A DNA stretch of 64,000 bases. Source: Paenilisteria portnoyi. GTDB taxonomy: Bacteria > Bacillota > Bacilli > Lactobacillales > Listeriaceae. The position numbers and the translations under genes are program-made. Numbering within the stretch: the first letter of the stretch is position 1; each line of letters starts with the position of its first letter. Shown one piece after another: positions 8,006 to 17,606 of the stretch. The notes beneath the pieces are model-generated. The model did no database searches, was not told the DNA's origin, and saw only the letters and a list, made by a program, of their open reading frames with translations. The stretch covers positions 26,290 through 90,289 of the forward strand of contig NZ_JAASTT010000013.1 in the NCBI RefSeq assembly GCF_014322795.1, read 5' to 3'.

Positions 8006-11000
8006 AAAAAGAAAAGTAATTTTGGATTAAAAGTTTTATCAATAGCGATGATCGTCTCTCTCATGGTACCTAGTTCCATCGGGAATATCGTGACATTCGC
8101 AGAAACCCAAGCCACGACACAATCGACAAACACTGTAAACGAGGAACAAGCCTTTCTGTTTTCAAAGGAATTTCCGATTCAAAAAAGTGCCGATGATGCC
8201 GAAGTGTCGAGTACGGCGGTGAACTTAACGAGTACCGGCCTTGATTTACACGGTTTAACAGGCGCAACACAGGCGACTTATTTACGATTTGCCGATGTAA
8301 CCCTACCAGCAGACGCAAAAATCTCGAAAGCCTACATCGCATTCACAACTCGTGATGCATCCTCAGCAGCACAATCCACGACAATCAACGTAACAGGAGA
8401 ACTTGGCACGCAAGCAGCATTCGCAAGTACTGCCGCATCCTTCGCAAGCCGCACATTCACAACAACCACGATGAGCATGAAAACCCCCGTTGTTGCCACA
8501 AACACCTTTTTCAATACCGACGACGTTTCATCTATAGTGAAAGAAATGCGCGCAAATACTGCGGACATCAAAGATTATGTATTCAAAGTAACAGGCAGTG
8601 GCGTAGGTTCCTTCGTTATGCGCTCATTCGATTCTAGCGCTCCAATGGCGCCAAAACTCATGATTGAGTACACGTCTCCAACAGGTGAATACAACGCAAA
8701 AATCAGCAACACATCCGATGACGCAGAAGAATCCGGCACGGGCAAAGCTATCGCCTTAAATGCTGAAATGAAAATCGGCGGTTACACAGCAGCTGCACTA
8801 ACTCCGGCAAATAAAAACCTGTCCGCGTTCCGTTTTGCGAATGTAGATCTTCCGGAAAATGCGAAAATTGACGATGCTTATTTAGAATTCACAACAAAAG
8901 CTACCGGTGCCAATCAATCTTCCAACATGGCGATTTCAGCCGAATTAGGCAATCCCGCAGCCTACACAACGACAGCTGGAAACATCAGCAACCGTAACTA
9001 CACAGCTTCTACCGTAAAATATGAGCAACCTTCTTTCACAACTGCCAAACAAGTCGTCCGCACACCAAATCTAAAAAGCATCATCGACGAAACACGCTTA
9101 ATGGGTTGGACAAATGGCAATGCACTCGCTTTCAAAGTTGATGGTGACAACTATATCGGTAGTATTTATCAAGGTGGAACCGACGCAGCACTTCAACCAA
9201 AACTCGTTATTAAGTATTCATACAGCGAAAAAGACGCAATCGGCGAGGAAGTCACCCAAGATCCGGCAAAAATGAAAAACCTATTTATAAACGAAGTTGC
9301 GAGCATGGGGACGGACAATCAAGCAGACGGCTGGATCGAAATTTTCAACAACAACGATGCTCCGGTATTTCTTTCAAAAGACGTTTTTATATCTGATGAC
9401 GCGAATGCTTTAGGTAAATCTGAGCTCGGCAACATCTACATCCCAGCAAAAGGATACTGCATCGTGAAGGCGAACGGCACACAAAATAATGCGTCTACGA
9501 ACTTCACGCTAGGCGACCGCGACACAACGCTTTATCTATCTACAAAATACGACGGCAGCTTCCACACGCTGGATACTTTTGACGTGAAAAAAATGCCTTT
9601 TAACGAAACATTAGGCCGTTTTAATGACGCCGACAAAAATCTAGTTTCCTATACAACAGGGACGTATGAAAGCTCGAACAATGGCGCGACTCCACTAGTA
9701 AACATCACGCCTAGCCAAACAACAGGAATGTACAAAACGGCGTTCGACTTAACGCTAAAAACAGATAGCATCAACACGCTCAAATACACGCTTGACGGCT
9801 CAACGCCTAGCGAAACAAACGGCACGACTTACACAGACCCGATCAAAGTCGACAAAAATACGACCGTAAAAGCCTATGCCTACAACACCAAACAAAATAG
9901 CGGTGTTCAAACGTACGTGTATTCCCTTCGTGATGACGCGGAAAACATCCCTTCAGCGGAAAAAGAATATCTTGTCAAAGCTGGTACAGATGACGCTTCC
10001 GTAAACGCCACGTCTACCAATTTGACAGCTACATCCCTCAACTTAAACGGCCTTTTAAAAGCTGTGCCAGAATCTACATTTGTGCGTTTTGCAGATGTTT
10101 CTATCACAGCCGATGCCGTAATTACAAAAGCTTACCTTACTTTCACGACACTAACAGCATCAACGACACCAACGAATTTGTCAGTTGCAGGTCAAGTCGG
10201 AAATGGTGAAGCTTTCACATCCACCGTCGCTTCCTTCACAGACCGCGCACTTACAGAAACAGCTGCGAAATCTACAACACCAGCAAAAGTCGCAGTAAAC
10301 GACCTTGTAAACACAGGCGATTTGACAGATGTTATCAATGAAATGCGCAGTTCCAATGCCGTACTGAAAGACCTAGTTTTCAAAGTAGATGGTGATAAAA
10401 CTGGCTCTTACGCTGCTCGTTCTTTTGAATCAAGTGCTACAATGGCTCCAAAACTAGTCTTAGAATATTACTCAGAAGATGGCGATTCTAGCGCTCAAGT
10501 GGCCACAGCAAACGATGACGCAGAGGAATACGGGACAGCAAAAACAATGAATCTTGCTGACAACCTGAGAATCGGCGGTTACTACTTAGCAACCCTTACT
10601 CCCGCTTACAAAGACATCTCAGCATTCCGTTTTAACAATGTGACACTTCCAGATTCAGCCGAAATTGAAGATGCTTATTTAGAATTTACGACATCAGCAA
10701 AAGGGACAGCGAATGTAAGCTCCAACATGGAAATCCGTAGCGAACTTGGTAGCCCAGAAATCTACAGCACTACAGCTGGAAACATCACTTCCCGTCCATA
10801 CAGTAATTTGGTCGTGAAGTACAATCAACCATCATTCATAGCAACAAACCAAATCGTTCGCACAGCTAATTTGAAAGACATTATCAATGAAAATCGCTTT
10901 AATGGCTGGAAAAACGGTCAATCGATGGCATTCCGCGTCGATGGCGACAACTATATCGGTAGCGTTTATCAAGGCGGCGGTGCCAACTCAGCAAGACTCA

Positions 11001-14000
11001 TCATCAAATATAAAAACAATGGCAAAGGCCCAAGCATTGAGAACGCACTGAACACACCAGACAAAATCAAAAACGTCTACATCAACGAACTATCATCAGA
11101 AGGAACTGCGAGCTCTAAAGATGCCTGGGTCGAACTCTACAACGACAATGATGTACCAGTTGTTTTAGACAAAGGCATGTACTTGACTGACAAAACAAAA
11201 ACGCTCGACAAATTCGAGTTTTCAAACCTTGTTATTCCTGCAAAAGGATATCGCGTGTTGTATTCCGACAAAGCACCAGAACTCGGAAACAACCATTTAA
11301 GCTTCGAAATCGGTGGTAGCGGCGATGTTGTTTTATCCGCAAAAGTCGGTTCTGAATTTAAAACGGTAGACTCGATCAAATATACAAAACAAGCCTACAA
11401 CCAAACATTCGGACGCCAAACAGACGCAAGCAAAACATTAACATTGTTCAGTTCTGAAACATTCGGCACATCAAACAACAGCGGTCAAACAAACTACGCC
11501 GTACAATTCAACAAAGATCGCGGCATGTATGATACTGGTTTTGACTTAACAATGACTTCTAAAGCCGGCATCACACTGAAATACACGCTAGACGGCAGCG
11601 AACCAAGCGCAACAAAAGGGACGATTTACACTGGCCCAATCAAGATCAGCAAAACAACCGTCGTCAAAGTCTATGGTTATGATGCGACTGGTAACACAGG
11701 CATCCTTTCCAACACTTACGTACTGCGCGACAACTACAAAAACGAAGTCACATCAGGCTACCAGTGGCAATTCAAAAACAACATTACAAGCGATGAATAC
11801 GCGCAAGCCATCGATGATTTCCCGATTGTTTCCGTGACAGGTGCCGCAGCCAACCTAGTTGCCGACCCTTACACACCAGGCACATTCGAGTATTTAGACT
11901 CCCACATGGGAACTGGCGGAACTAACTACTTCAACTACTCCGGCGCAAAAAAATTCGGCCAAGCAAGTGTGACTCAATACAACTCCGGCGTAGCAGTGAA
12001 ATTCCACCGTGATTACAACGCGAAAAAAGCAAAATACAACTTCTTTGACGCAACACCAGGCGAAGCTTTCCCAGTTGTAGGTAAATTTAGCAAACTAGAG
12101 CTAAAAGAAGGGCAAGACGGTCCACAAAATGACGTCTACAACCTTGGCTACAACCGCTACGACGAAAAAGTAACTGACACCTTAGCACAGCAAATGAATA
12201 AAATCTCCCTACACACAAAATACGTACACTACTACTACAACGGGAAATACATGGGCGTAAAAACAATGCGCGAAGACTTTGGTCAAAACATGTTTGAAGA
12301 ATACTTCGGCGACAGCGATGACAACTACACGAAAATCCGCTTCCAAGATGGCTATTTCACTTCAGGTATCGTAGAAGCTGGCGAAGGTGACGCAAACATT
12401 TTAACAAAAGTAAAAGCCGTTGCAACAGCGAAAAATTTCCAAGAATTTAAAAACTATGTCGATGTTGAAGATTTAATCAAAACACAAATTCTCTTCATGT
12501 TTATTGATACCGAACAAGAAGTTGACGCAGTCGTTTCCAATGATATTTTAAACGGCAACGGCATCAAGATGAAATTCAACATCAACGATACAGACGGTGC
12601 TTTCTACAATAACGGCCTTGCTGGTACGACCCCTTCTGCATTCATAGGTGGCGGTGGAACGTATCGCTACAAATGGTCCGATCTTAACTCAAGAAAAGGT
12701 GCCGGCATTCTATTCGGTAATTTTTCAGGAGATAGTACGACGGTTCCAACAGCTGGAAATCTAGAATTCAAAACGCTCGTGAAAGACCAAGTACTGAAAC
12801 AAATCGGCCCAGCAAACGGTGACTTCGCGGGTGCAGCAGGCGCTCCATTATCTGTAGCAAACGTGAGACAACTGATTCTGGATAACCAAAAACAAATCGA
12901 CGCGGCGTACAAACTAGATGCAGCATACATGGGCGCTAGGACTACCATTTACAAAGATTGGTTAGCAGCCCAAGTCAAAATCCAGGCCCAAGTCCCAGAC
13001 CGCGTGAAATACAACCTAGAAATGTGGACAAAATACGGCATGGCCCACACACTACAAAACGTAAGCATCATACCGAGCGGTTCTGGCGTTGTATTAAACA
13101 ACCCGAACGCCAACACAGACGTTTACTACACAACAGACGGCACAGATCCAATGGGAGCGAATGGCGTTGTATCAAGCAATGCAACGAAATATACAGCAGG
13201 AACAGTCCTTCCAAAAACAGCATCACTTACCATTCGCGCATTCACAACAAACAACTGGGGCCCAACAGCAAATAACGCCCTAGAAGCAGCAGATGCACAA
13301 AAAGACGCAGCGGCAGCGAAAACTGTCTCAGAATTATTCACAAATAACAACCCAGACTCAGGCTCCATCAAGCCAGAAACAGACGCATTAGCTATTGCAG
13401 CCGCTCAAAAAGCCGTAGACACTGTCAAAGATCCAATTTTAAAAGCAGAGCTACAAGCGCAACTAGCCAAAGCTAAATATCTATTAGACAACAAAACATC
13501 CGGAACCATCACAGCAAGTGTCTTTACATTTGGCGTGGACAACTACGTGAAGGGAACATATACTGGCGATGTCGCTAAAATAGGGCTAGAAGTAAACGGC
13601 ACACCGCAACAAATCATTCCCGTCAGCAGTTCACCATACCAATACTACGCAAAAGACAAAATAAGCAAGTCAACGGACCAAGTCTACGTGATTGCTTATG
13701 ACAAAAACGGGAACGAGCTACAAAAAACAAAGGTAAACGTGCAAATGCCAACAACCGTTAAAATGACACCAAACTTCTTTTATATTGGTAAAGACAACTA
13801 TGTAACTGGGCAATTTACCGGTGACCTTGCTAGAATCAGTTTGACAGTCAACGGTGTGGAAGGTTCGAAAGTTGGTGTCGCGGCCCCTGACTTGAAGTAC
13901 TATGCAAAGAACCTTATCCTTAAATTAACAGATGACGTTAAGATTACCGGTTACGACACGAACGGCCAAGTCTTAGATACAAAAAATGTTATTGTCACAA

Positions 14001-15028
14001 AAGAGCTTACAACAGGAACGTTCGCTTCTCTAAATCCGTTCAAGCTGGGCAAAGAAAACTATGTAACTGGACAATTTTCTGGTGATATTACGAAAATCAG
14101 TCTAACCGTCAATGGTATAGAGGGTACGAAAATCCCAGCTACGACGCCGGACTTCAAGTACTATGCAAGTAACATTATTTCTAACCTAAAGGACGTGGTT
14201 AAGATTACTGGCTACGATAACACTGGCAAAGTCTTAGACACAAAAACGATTTCAGTCACTACTGACACTACAACTGGAACGATTACTTCGATCAAAACAT
14301 TCACACCTGGCAAAGAAAACTACGTAACTGGTCAAGTTTCTGGCGACGTTACAAAAGTTAGTTTGACAGTCAATGGTGTGGAAGGCACAAAAGTCGGCGT
14401 TAGCGCTCCAGATTTCAAGTATTACGCTAACAATATCATTCGTAGTGCCAAGGATACCGCTACAATTACAGCATACGACAGCACTGGCAAAGTACTCGAC
14501 ACAAAGCCAGTTGCAATCACAGGAGCAATTGACACCCTAGATACGTTTACGATCGGCAAAGATCACTATATAACAGGCACATACACTGGCGATATTAAGA
14601 AAATCGAGTTACAAGTCAACGGCGTTACACTACAACGAGTTGGCGCGACAGAAGGTATCATCAAATATTACGCCAAAACAAACATTACAAAAGTCACAGA
14701 TACCGTAAAATTAGTAGCCTTTAACACAGCCGGCGAAGAAGTTAGCAGCAGAGTTGTCTCCATCGCATCAGTCAACGGAAGTGTCCTGGTAAATCCATTC
14801 ACAATCGGTGCTGACAATTACGTAAAAGGGGAATACACAGGCGATGTAGCAAGAATACGCCTGACAGTTAACAACGTACAGCAGACAACAGTCCAAGTCC
14901 TCCCGATTGGTCAAGGATTCCAATATTATGCGAAAAGTTTGATTATAAGCAAGAACGATAAAGTTGTCCTGACTGCATACAGCGCGACGAACGAGATTCT
15001 TCAGGAAGTCAATGTCATCGTAAACTAG
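7991..15028 (+). CDS. Giant secreted CotH-kinase protein with duplicated carbohydrate-binding and LTD modules and six Ig-like repeats
   Basis: The ~2345-residue protein begins with a signal peptide (residues 1-38). Residues ~60-650 and ~657-1250 are a duplication of the same unit: two DNRLRE/CBM96-like beta modules (recurrent DDAEE, FRFANV, YLEFTT, VDGDNYIGS), a lamin-tail-like domain (INEVAS, GWIEIFNNND) and a chitobiase/hexosaminidase C-terminal-type domain (LKYTLDGSTPS). Residues ~1257-1664 are a CotH-type atypical kinase (KLELKEGQDG, YVHYYYNGKYMGV, NINDTDGAF). A third chitobiase-type domain, a helical spacer and six Ig-like repeats of ~85 residues (DNYVKGTYTGDV type) follow. There is no LPXTG or other anchor. 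The ATG at 8003 is an equally good start; see the RBS entry. Secreted or wall-associated; substrate unknown. Confidence 0.85.
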   Translation: MILNMKKKSNFGLKVLSIAMIVSLMVPSSIGNIVTFAETQATTQSTNTVNEEQAFLFSKEFPIQKSADDAEVSSTAVNLTSTGLDLHGLTGATQATYLRFADVTLPADAKISKAYIAFTTRDASSAAQSTTINVTGELGTQAAFASTAASFASRTFTTTTMSMKTPVVATNTFFNTDDVSSIVKEMRANTADIKDYVFKVTGSGVGSFVMRSFDSSAPMAPKLMIEYTSPTGEYNAKISNTSDDAEESGTGKAIALNAEMKIGGYTAAALTPANKNLSAFRFANVDLPENAKIDDAYLEFTTKATGANQSSNMAISAELGNPAAYTTTAGNISNRNYTASTVKYEQPSFTTAKQVVRTPNLKSIIDETRLMGWTNGNALAFKVDGDNYIGSIYQGGTDAALQPKLVIKYSYSEKDAIGEEVTQDPAKMKNLFINEVASMGTDNQADGWIEIFNNNDAPVFLSKDVFISDDANALGKSELGNIYIPAKGYCIVKANGTQNNASTNFTLGDRDTTLYLSTKYDGSFHTLDTFDVKKMPFNETLGRFNDADKNLVSYTTGTYESSNNGATPLVNITPSQTTGMYKTAFDLTLKTDSINTLKYTLDGSTPSETNGTTYTDPIKVDKNTTVKAYAYNTKQNSGVQTYVYSLRDDAENIPSAEKEYLVKAGTDDASVNATSTNLTATSLNLNGLLKAVPESTFVRFADVSITADAVITKAYLTFTTLTASTTPTNLSVAGQVGNGEAFTSTVASFTDRALTETAAKSTTPAKVAVNDLVNTGDLTDVINEMRSSNAVLKDLVFKVDGDKTGSYAARSFESSATMAPKLVLEYYSEDGDSSAQVATANDDAEEYGTAKTMNLADNLRIGGYYLATLTPAYKDISAFRFNNVTLPDSAEIEDAYLEFTTSAKGTANVSSNMEIRSELGSPEIYSTTAGNITSRPYSNLVVKYNQPSFIATNQIVRTANLKDIINENRFNGWKNGQSMAFRVDGDNYIGSVYQGGGANSARLIIKYKNNGKGPSIENALNTPDKIKNVYINELSSEGTASSKDAWVELYNDNDVPVVLDKGMYLTDKTKTLDKFEFSNLVIPAKGYRVLYSDKAPELGNNHLSFEIGGSGDVVLSAKVGSEFKTVDSIKYTKQAYNQTFGRQTDASKTLTLFSSETFGTSNNSGQTNYAVQFNKDRGMYDTGFDLTMTSKAGITLKYTLDGSEPSATKGTIYTGPIKISKTTVVKVYGYDATGNTGILSNTYVLRDNYKNEVTSGYQWQFKNNITSDEYAQAIDDFPIVSVTGAAANLVADPYTPGTFEYLDSHMGTGGTNYFNYSGAKKFGQASVTQYNSGVAVKFHRDYNAKKAKYNFFDATPGEAFPVVGKFSKLELKEGQDGPQNDVYNLGYNRYDEKVTDTLAQQMNKISLHTKYVHYYYNGKYMGVKTMREDFGQNMFEEYFGDSDDNYTKIRFQDGYFTSGIVEAGEGDANILTKVKAVATAKNFQEFKNYVDVEDLIKTQILFMFIDTEQEVDAVVSNDILNGNGIKMKFNINDTDGAFYNNGLAGTTPSAFIGGGGTYRYKWSDLNSRKGAGILFGNFSGDSTTVPTAGNLEFKTLVKDQVLKQIGPANGDFAGAAGAPLSVANVRQLILDNQKQIDAAYKLDAAYMGARTTIYKDWLAAQVKIQAQVPDRVKYNLEMWTKYGMAHTLQNVSIIPSGSGVVLNNPNANTDVYYTTDGTDPMGANGVVSSNATKYTAGTVLPKTASLTIRAFTTNNWGPTANNALEAADAQKDAAAAKTVSELFTNNNPDSGSIKPETDALAIAAAQKAVDTVKDPILKAELQAQLAKAKYLLDNKTSGTITASVFTFGVDNYVKGTYTGDVAKIGLEVNGTPQQIIPVSSSPYQYYAKDKISKSTDQVYVIAYDKNGNELQKTKVNVQMPTTVKMTPNFFYIGKDNYVTGQFTGDLARISLTVNGVEGSKVGVAAPDLKYYAKNLILKLTDDVKITGYDTNGQVLDTKNVIVTKELTTGTFASLNPFKLGKENYVTGQFSGDITKISLTVNGIEGTKIPATTPDFKYYASNIISNLKDVVKITGYDNTGKVLDTKTISVTTDTTTGTITSIKTFTPGKENYVTGQVSGDVTKVSLTVNGVEGTKVGVSAPDFKYYANNIIRSAKDTATITAYDSTGKVLDTKPVAITGAIDTLDTFTIGKDHYITGTYTGDIKKIELQVNGVTLQRVGATEGIIKYYAKTNITKVTDTVKLVAFNTAGEEVSSRVVSIASVNGSVLVNPFTIGADNYVKGEYTGDVARIRLTVNNVQQTTVQVLPIGQGFQYYAKSLIISKNDKVVLTAYSATNEILQEVNVIVN

Positions 15029-15041
15029 ACCAAATAAGATA

Positions 15042-15088
15042 AAAAATCTTCGCTCTGTCTATTTTTTGGAGACAGAGCGAAGATTTTA
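15042..15088. terminator. Bidirectional terminator after the CotH gene
   Basis: An 18-bp near-perfect stem (ATCTTCGCTCTGTCT with AGACAGAGCGAAGAT) with flanking A and T runs separates the CotH gene from the convergent oxidoreductase. Confidence 0.88.
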
Positions 15089-15099
15089 TTTTTACATGT

Positions 15100-15726
15100 T
15101 TATTTAGACGCCGAAATAATAACGCCGCTTCTATTGTAACTCTCCGGCTGAAGCAACAAATTCGCAAGGACAACTGCCAAGCTATAAATACTGATTGGCT
15201 CACCTTTCACCGTCTCGTCCTCATCCTGGAGAATCGCTTTTTCAATGCTATTATCGTATTTGAAGAAATGCGGCATCAACAAGGTATAATCCAAACTACT
15301 GTCTTCAATGATCTGCGCACCTAGTTGCTGATTCGCCACATACGTCCTCTCCGTCTCCTCATCAAAACCAAAAGTCTTCGCGAGCGCAATGTTCTCCTCG
15401 GTTACTTCGGCTTGTCTAATTTGAAATTGCGTCGTCCAAAAAAGCCTTCCCACTCCCAGCTTCTCCATCGTTTCAACCAGTGGCGTGGCGAATGTTTCAA
15501 CGTGAAACGGGCCTAGTGTAGAGAAAACAACATCTTGCCCTTGAAGTGCTCCTTCCAAATCCGCTGGGTCCGTCGCGTCGCCAAAAATGACTTTTGTAGT
15601 CGAAGCCACCTCTATATTCTCTTTTTCCCGGCCAAACAATGTTAAATTGACGTTCGAAAGCGGTTCTAAAAGTTGGTAAACCGCCTTCCCAAGATGTCCA
15701 AAAGCGCCTAAAATTAATATATTCAT
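15100..15726 (-). CDS. NAD(P)-binding NmrA/SDR-like oxidoreductase
   Basis: The protein has 208 residues. The start at 15726 follows GGAGG by eight bases; an in-frame ATG at 15741 overlaps that RBS. The N-terminus MNILILGAFGHLGKAVYQLL is a Rossmann beta-alpha-beta unit with GxxGxxG. An acidic DATDPADLEGAL segment and a DVVFSTLGPFH strand follow, as in atypical short-chain dehydrogenases that act as redox sensors or isomerases. The usual YxxxK catalytic pair is not evident, so a sensor or chaperone role is possible. It stands alone between terminators. Confidence 0.75.
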   Translation of the reverse strand: MNILILGAFGHLGKAVYQLLEPLSNVNLTLFGREKENIEVASTTKVIFGDATDPADLEGALQGQDVVFSTLGPFHVETFATPLVETMEKLGVGRLFWTTQFQIRQAEVTEENIALAKTFGFDEETERTYVANQQLGAQIIEDSSLDYTLLMPHFFKYDNSIEKAILQDEDETVKGEPISIYSLAVVLANLLLQPESYNRSGVIISASK

Positions 15727-15815
15727 TCTGCATTCCTCCATTTGTTTAGTTAGAAATAATACGTGATTTTCATCACATGATTAAAAAAATCCCTTGTAAA
15801 GTCGCAATCATCACA

Positions 15816-16079
15816 CTATATTTCTATATTCCCCATCATAAACAATTTTTTCCACCTTGTCAAAGCTCCACACACCGAAATAAAGTAAAGCGGCGATCCA
15901 TAAACTGGAATCACCGTTTTACTTTTGATTATTTTGTTACTGTTACCGTCTTTATCTAGTGCTTTGATAGTAACAACATCCGTTACAGCTTTCACTTTGT
16001 CGAAAGAATAGAATTTGAATTCGCCGTCTGTGAGTGTTCCACCTTTGTACTCTTTGTCATTTACCGCTATTGTCGCCAT
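15816..16079 (-). CDS. Orphan half Ig-like repeat protein (possible gene remnant)
   Basis: The 87-residue product has a proper RBS (AAGGAGG, about nine bases before ATG), but its first ~58 residues match only the second half of the Ig-like repeats in the large CotH protein next door: VN-D-KE-K, FKFYSFDKV, TDVVTIKALDKDGNS. It lacks a signal peptide and the first half of the domain. The last ~28 residues (SPLYFISVCGALTRW) look unrelated and run through an imperfect inverted repeat at 15880-15923, suggesting that a former stop was lost. It could be a truncated surface-protein gene or a small standalone domain. Confidence 0.5.
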   Translation of the reverse strand: MATIAVNDKEYKGGTLTDGEFKFYSFDKVKAVTDVVTIKALDKDGNSNKIIKSKTVIPVYGSPLYFISVCGALTRWKKLFMMGNIEI

Positions 16080-16158
16080 GCGTAACCCCTCCTTGCTTTA
16101 GTATCTATATATATTATTCATACCTGTAAATCAACCACAAACATATGTATAACTGTTC

Positions 16159-16187
16159 TTGTCGAATTGCGAAGAAAGCGCTTTAAT
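16159..16187 (+). promoter_or_regulatory. Promoter overlapped by a cre-like site (GPH-rhamnosidase operon)
   Basis: A -35 TTGTCG (16159-16164), 17-base spacer and -10 TTTAAT (16182-16187) precede the transporter gene. AGAAAGCGCTTTAA at 16173-16186 matches the CcpA cre consensus with about two mismatches and covers the -10 box, so carbon catabolite repression is likely. Confidence 0.6.
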
Positions 16188-16232
16188 TGAAGTATGTTAC
16201 GTAGCGCAAAATTTTGATGAGGAGGCTTTTGA

Positions 16233-17591
16233 ATGGAAAACACGACGGTATTGGCTCATAAAGGGATTTCTAAATGGCGGCAACGGATTGGATATGGGTC
16301 GGCTGATCTGGCTTGTAATTTGATTTGGCAAATGATAACGCTTTATTTAATGTATTTTTATACGGATATTTTCGGATTAGCCGCGGTTCAGGTCAGTGTA
16401 TTATTTTTGGTAACGCGGGTTGTGGATGGTGTCGCTGATGTTTTGATGGGGGTTTTGATTGATAAGACGAATACAAAATGGGGGAAATCTCGGCCTTACT
16501 TCTTGCTTGGCGCGATTCCGTTTGGATTACTGGCGATTCTAGCTTTTTATGTGCCGGATATTGGGCCTGCTGGAAAATTGGTCTATGCTTATATCACTTA
16601 TTTGGGTCTGTCACTAGCTTACACGATGGTGAATATTCCGATGGCTTCGATTTTGCCTAGCTTGACGAGCGATGCGAATGAACGGACGATTTTGGCGACG
16701 ACGCGGATGATTTTTGCTTTTGTTGGCGCGACGATTGTTAGTGTACTGACATTGCCGTTAGTCGGGTTACTCGGTGGAGGTTCTAAGGCGCAGGGCTTCT
16801 TTTGGACGATGGTTATTTTTGCAGTAGTTGGGACGTTGCTCTTCTTTTTTACCTTCCGAAATGTGGAGGAGAAAGTGAAGATGAAGCTTGAAAAAGTGAC
16901 GGTGAAGCAGACTTTCCTTGCACTTAGGGGCAACAAGCCATGGTACATTTTTGCAGTGAATATTTTGTTTATGTGGGGTTCGTTTTTCTTTATGCAAGGA
17001 TCGCTTATCTACTATTATACGTATAATGTTGGTCGGCCGGATTTGGCGATTGTGGTGGCTGGGATTGGCTCGATGGTTCCGATGGTTGGAACGATTATTA
17101 CGCCGTTTTTCTCGAGTCGGATGTTGAAGCGCAGCGTGTTTATGATTGGTAGCGTGGCGAATTTGCTGGGGCTGGCGATTATGATTTTTGCGAATGTGAA
17201 TGTGACGGGATTATTGATTGGATCGGTTGTCGCGGCGCTTGGACACGGGCTTCGGCAGAGTATTTATTTCTCAATGCAGGCAGATCCAGTTGATTACGGT
17301 GAGTGGAAATCTGGCGTGAGTGCTGCCGGTGTGCTTTCGGCGGTCAATGGCTTTATCGGAAAAGTGGCGATGGCGGTGGCTGGCGCGATTTCGGGCGTGA
17401 TTTTGACTTGGGGGCATTATGCAGCGAATACAACGCAAAGTTCGGACGCATTGTTAGCGATAAAATTGAATTATCTCGTGATTCCAGCGATTTTGGTGGT
17501 GCTTTCGATGGTCATTATGTCATTTTATAAGTTAGATAAATTGTATCCAGAGATTCGCAAAGAGCTTGATGCGCGTTTGTTGGAGGATTAG
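16233..17591 (+). CDS. GPH-family glycoside/sugar:cation symporter
   Basis: This 452-residue membrane protein has about 12 transmembrane segments. It shows the glycoside-pentoside-hexuronide family pattern: IGYGSADLACNLIWQMITLYLMYFYT at the N-terminus, DVLMGVLIDKTNTKWGKSRPYFL after helix 2 (the family's conserved cation/sugar loop) and DPVDYGEWKSG in the second half. It should import a sugar or glycoside with Na+ or H+. The rhamnosidase-like gene 15 bases downstream suggests the cargo is a rhamnose-containing glycoside; that is inference. GAGGAGG lies nine bases before the ATG. Confidence 0.88.
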   Translation: MENTTVLAHKGISKWRQRIGYGSADLACNLIWQMITLYLMYFYTDIFGLAAVQVSVLFLVTRVVDGVADVLMGVLIDKTNTKWGKSRPYFLLGAIPFGLLAILAFYVPDIGPAGKLVYAYITYLGLSLAYTMVNIPMASILPSLTSDANERTILATTRMIFAFVGATIVSVLTLPLVGLLGGGSKAQGFFWTMVIFAVVGTLLFFFTFRNVEEKVKMKLEKVTVKQTFLALRGNKPWYIFAVNILFMWGSFFFMQGSLIYYYTYNVGRPDLAIVVAGIGSMVPMVGTIITPFFSSRMLKRSVFMIGSVANLLGLAIMIFANVNVTGLLIGSVVAALGHGLRQSIYFSMQADPVDYGEWKSGVSAAGVLSAVNGFIGKVAMAVAGAISGVILTWGHYAANTTQSSDALLAIKLNYLVIPAILVVLSMVIMSFYKLDKLYPEIRKELDARLLED

Positions 17592-17606
17592 AAAGAGGTT
17601 TTTTGG

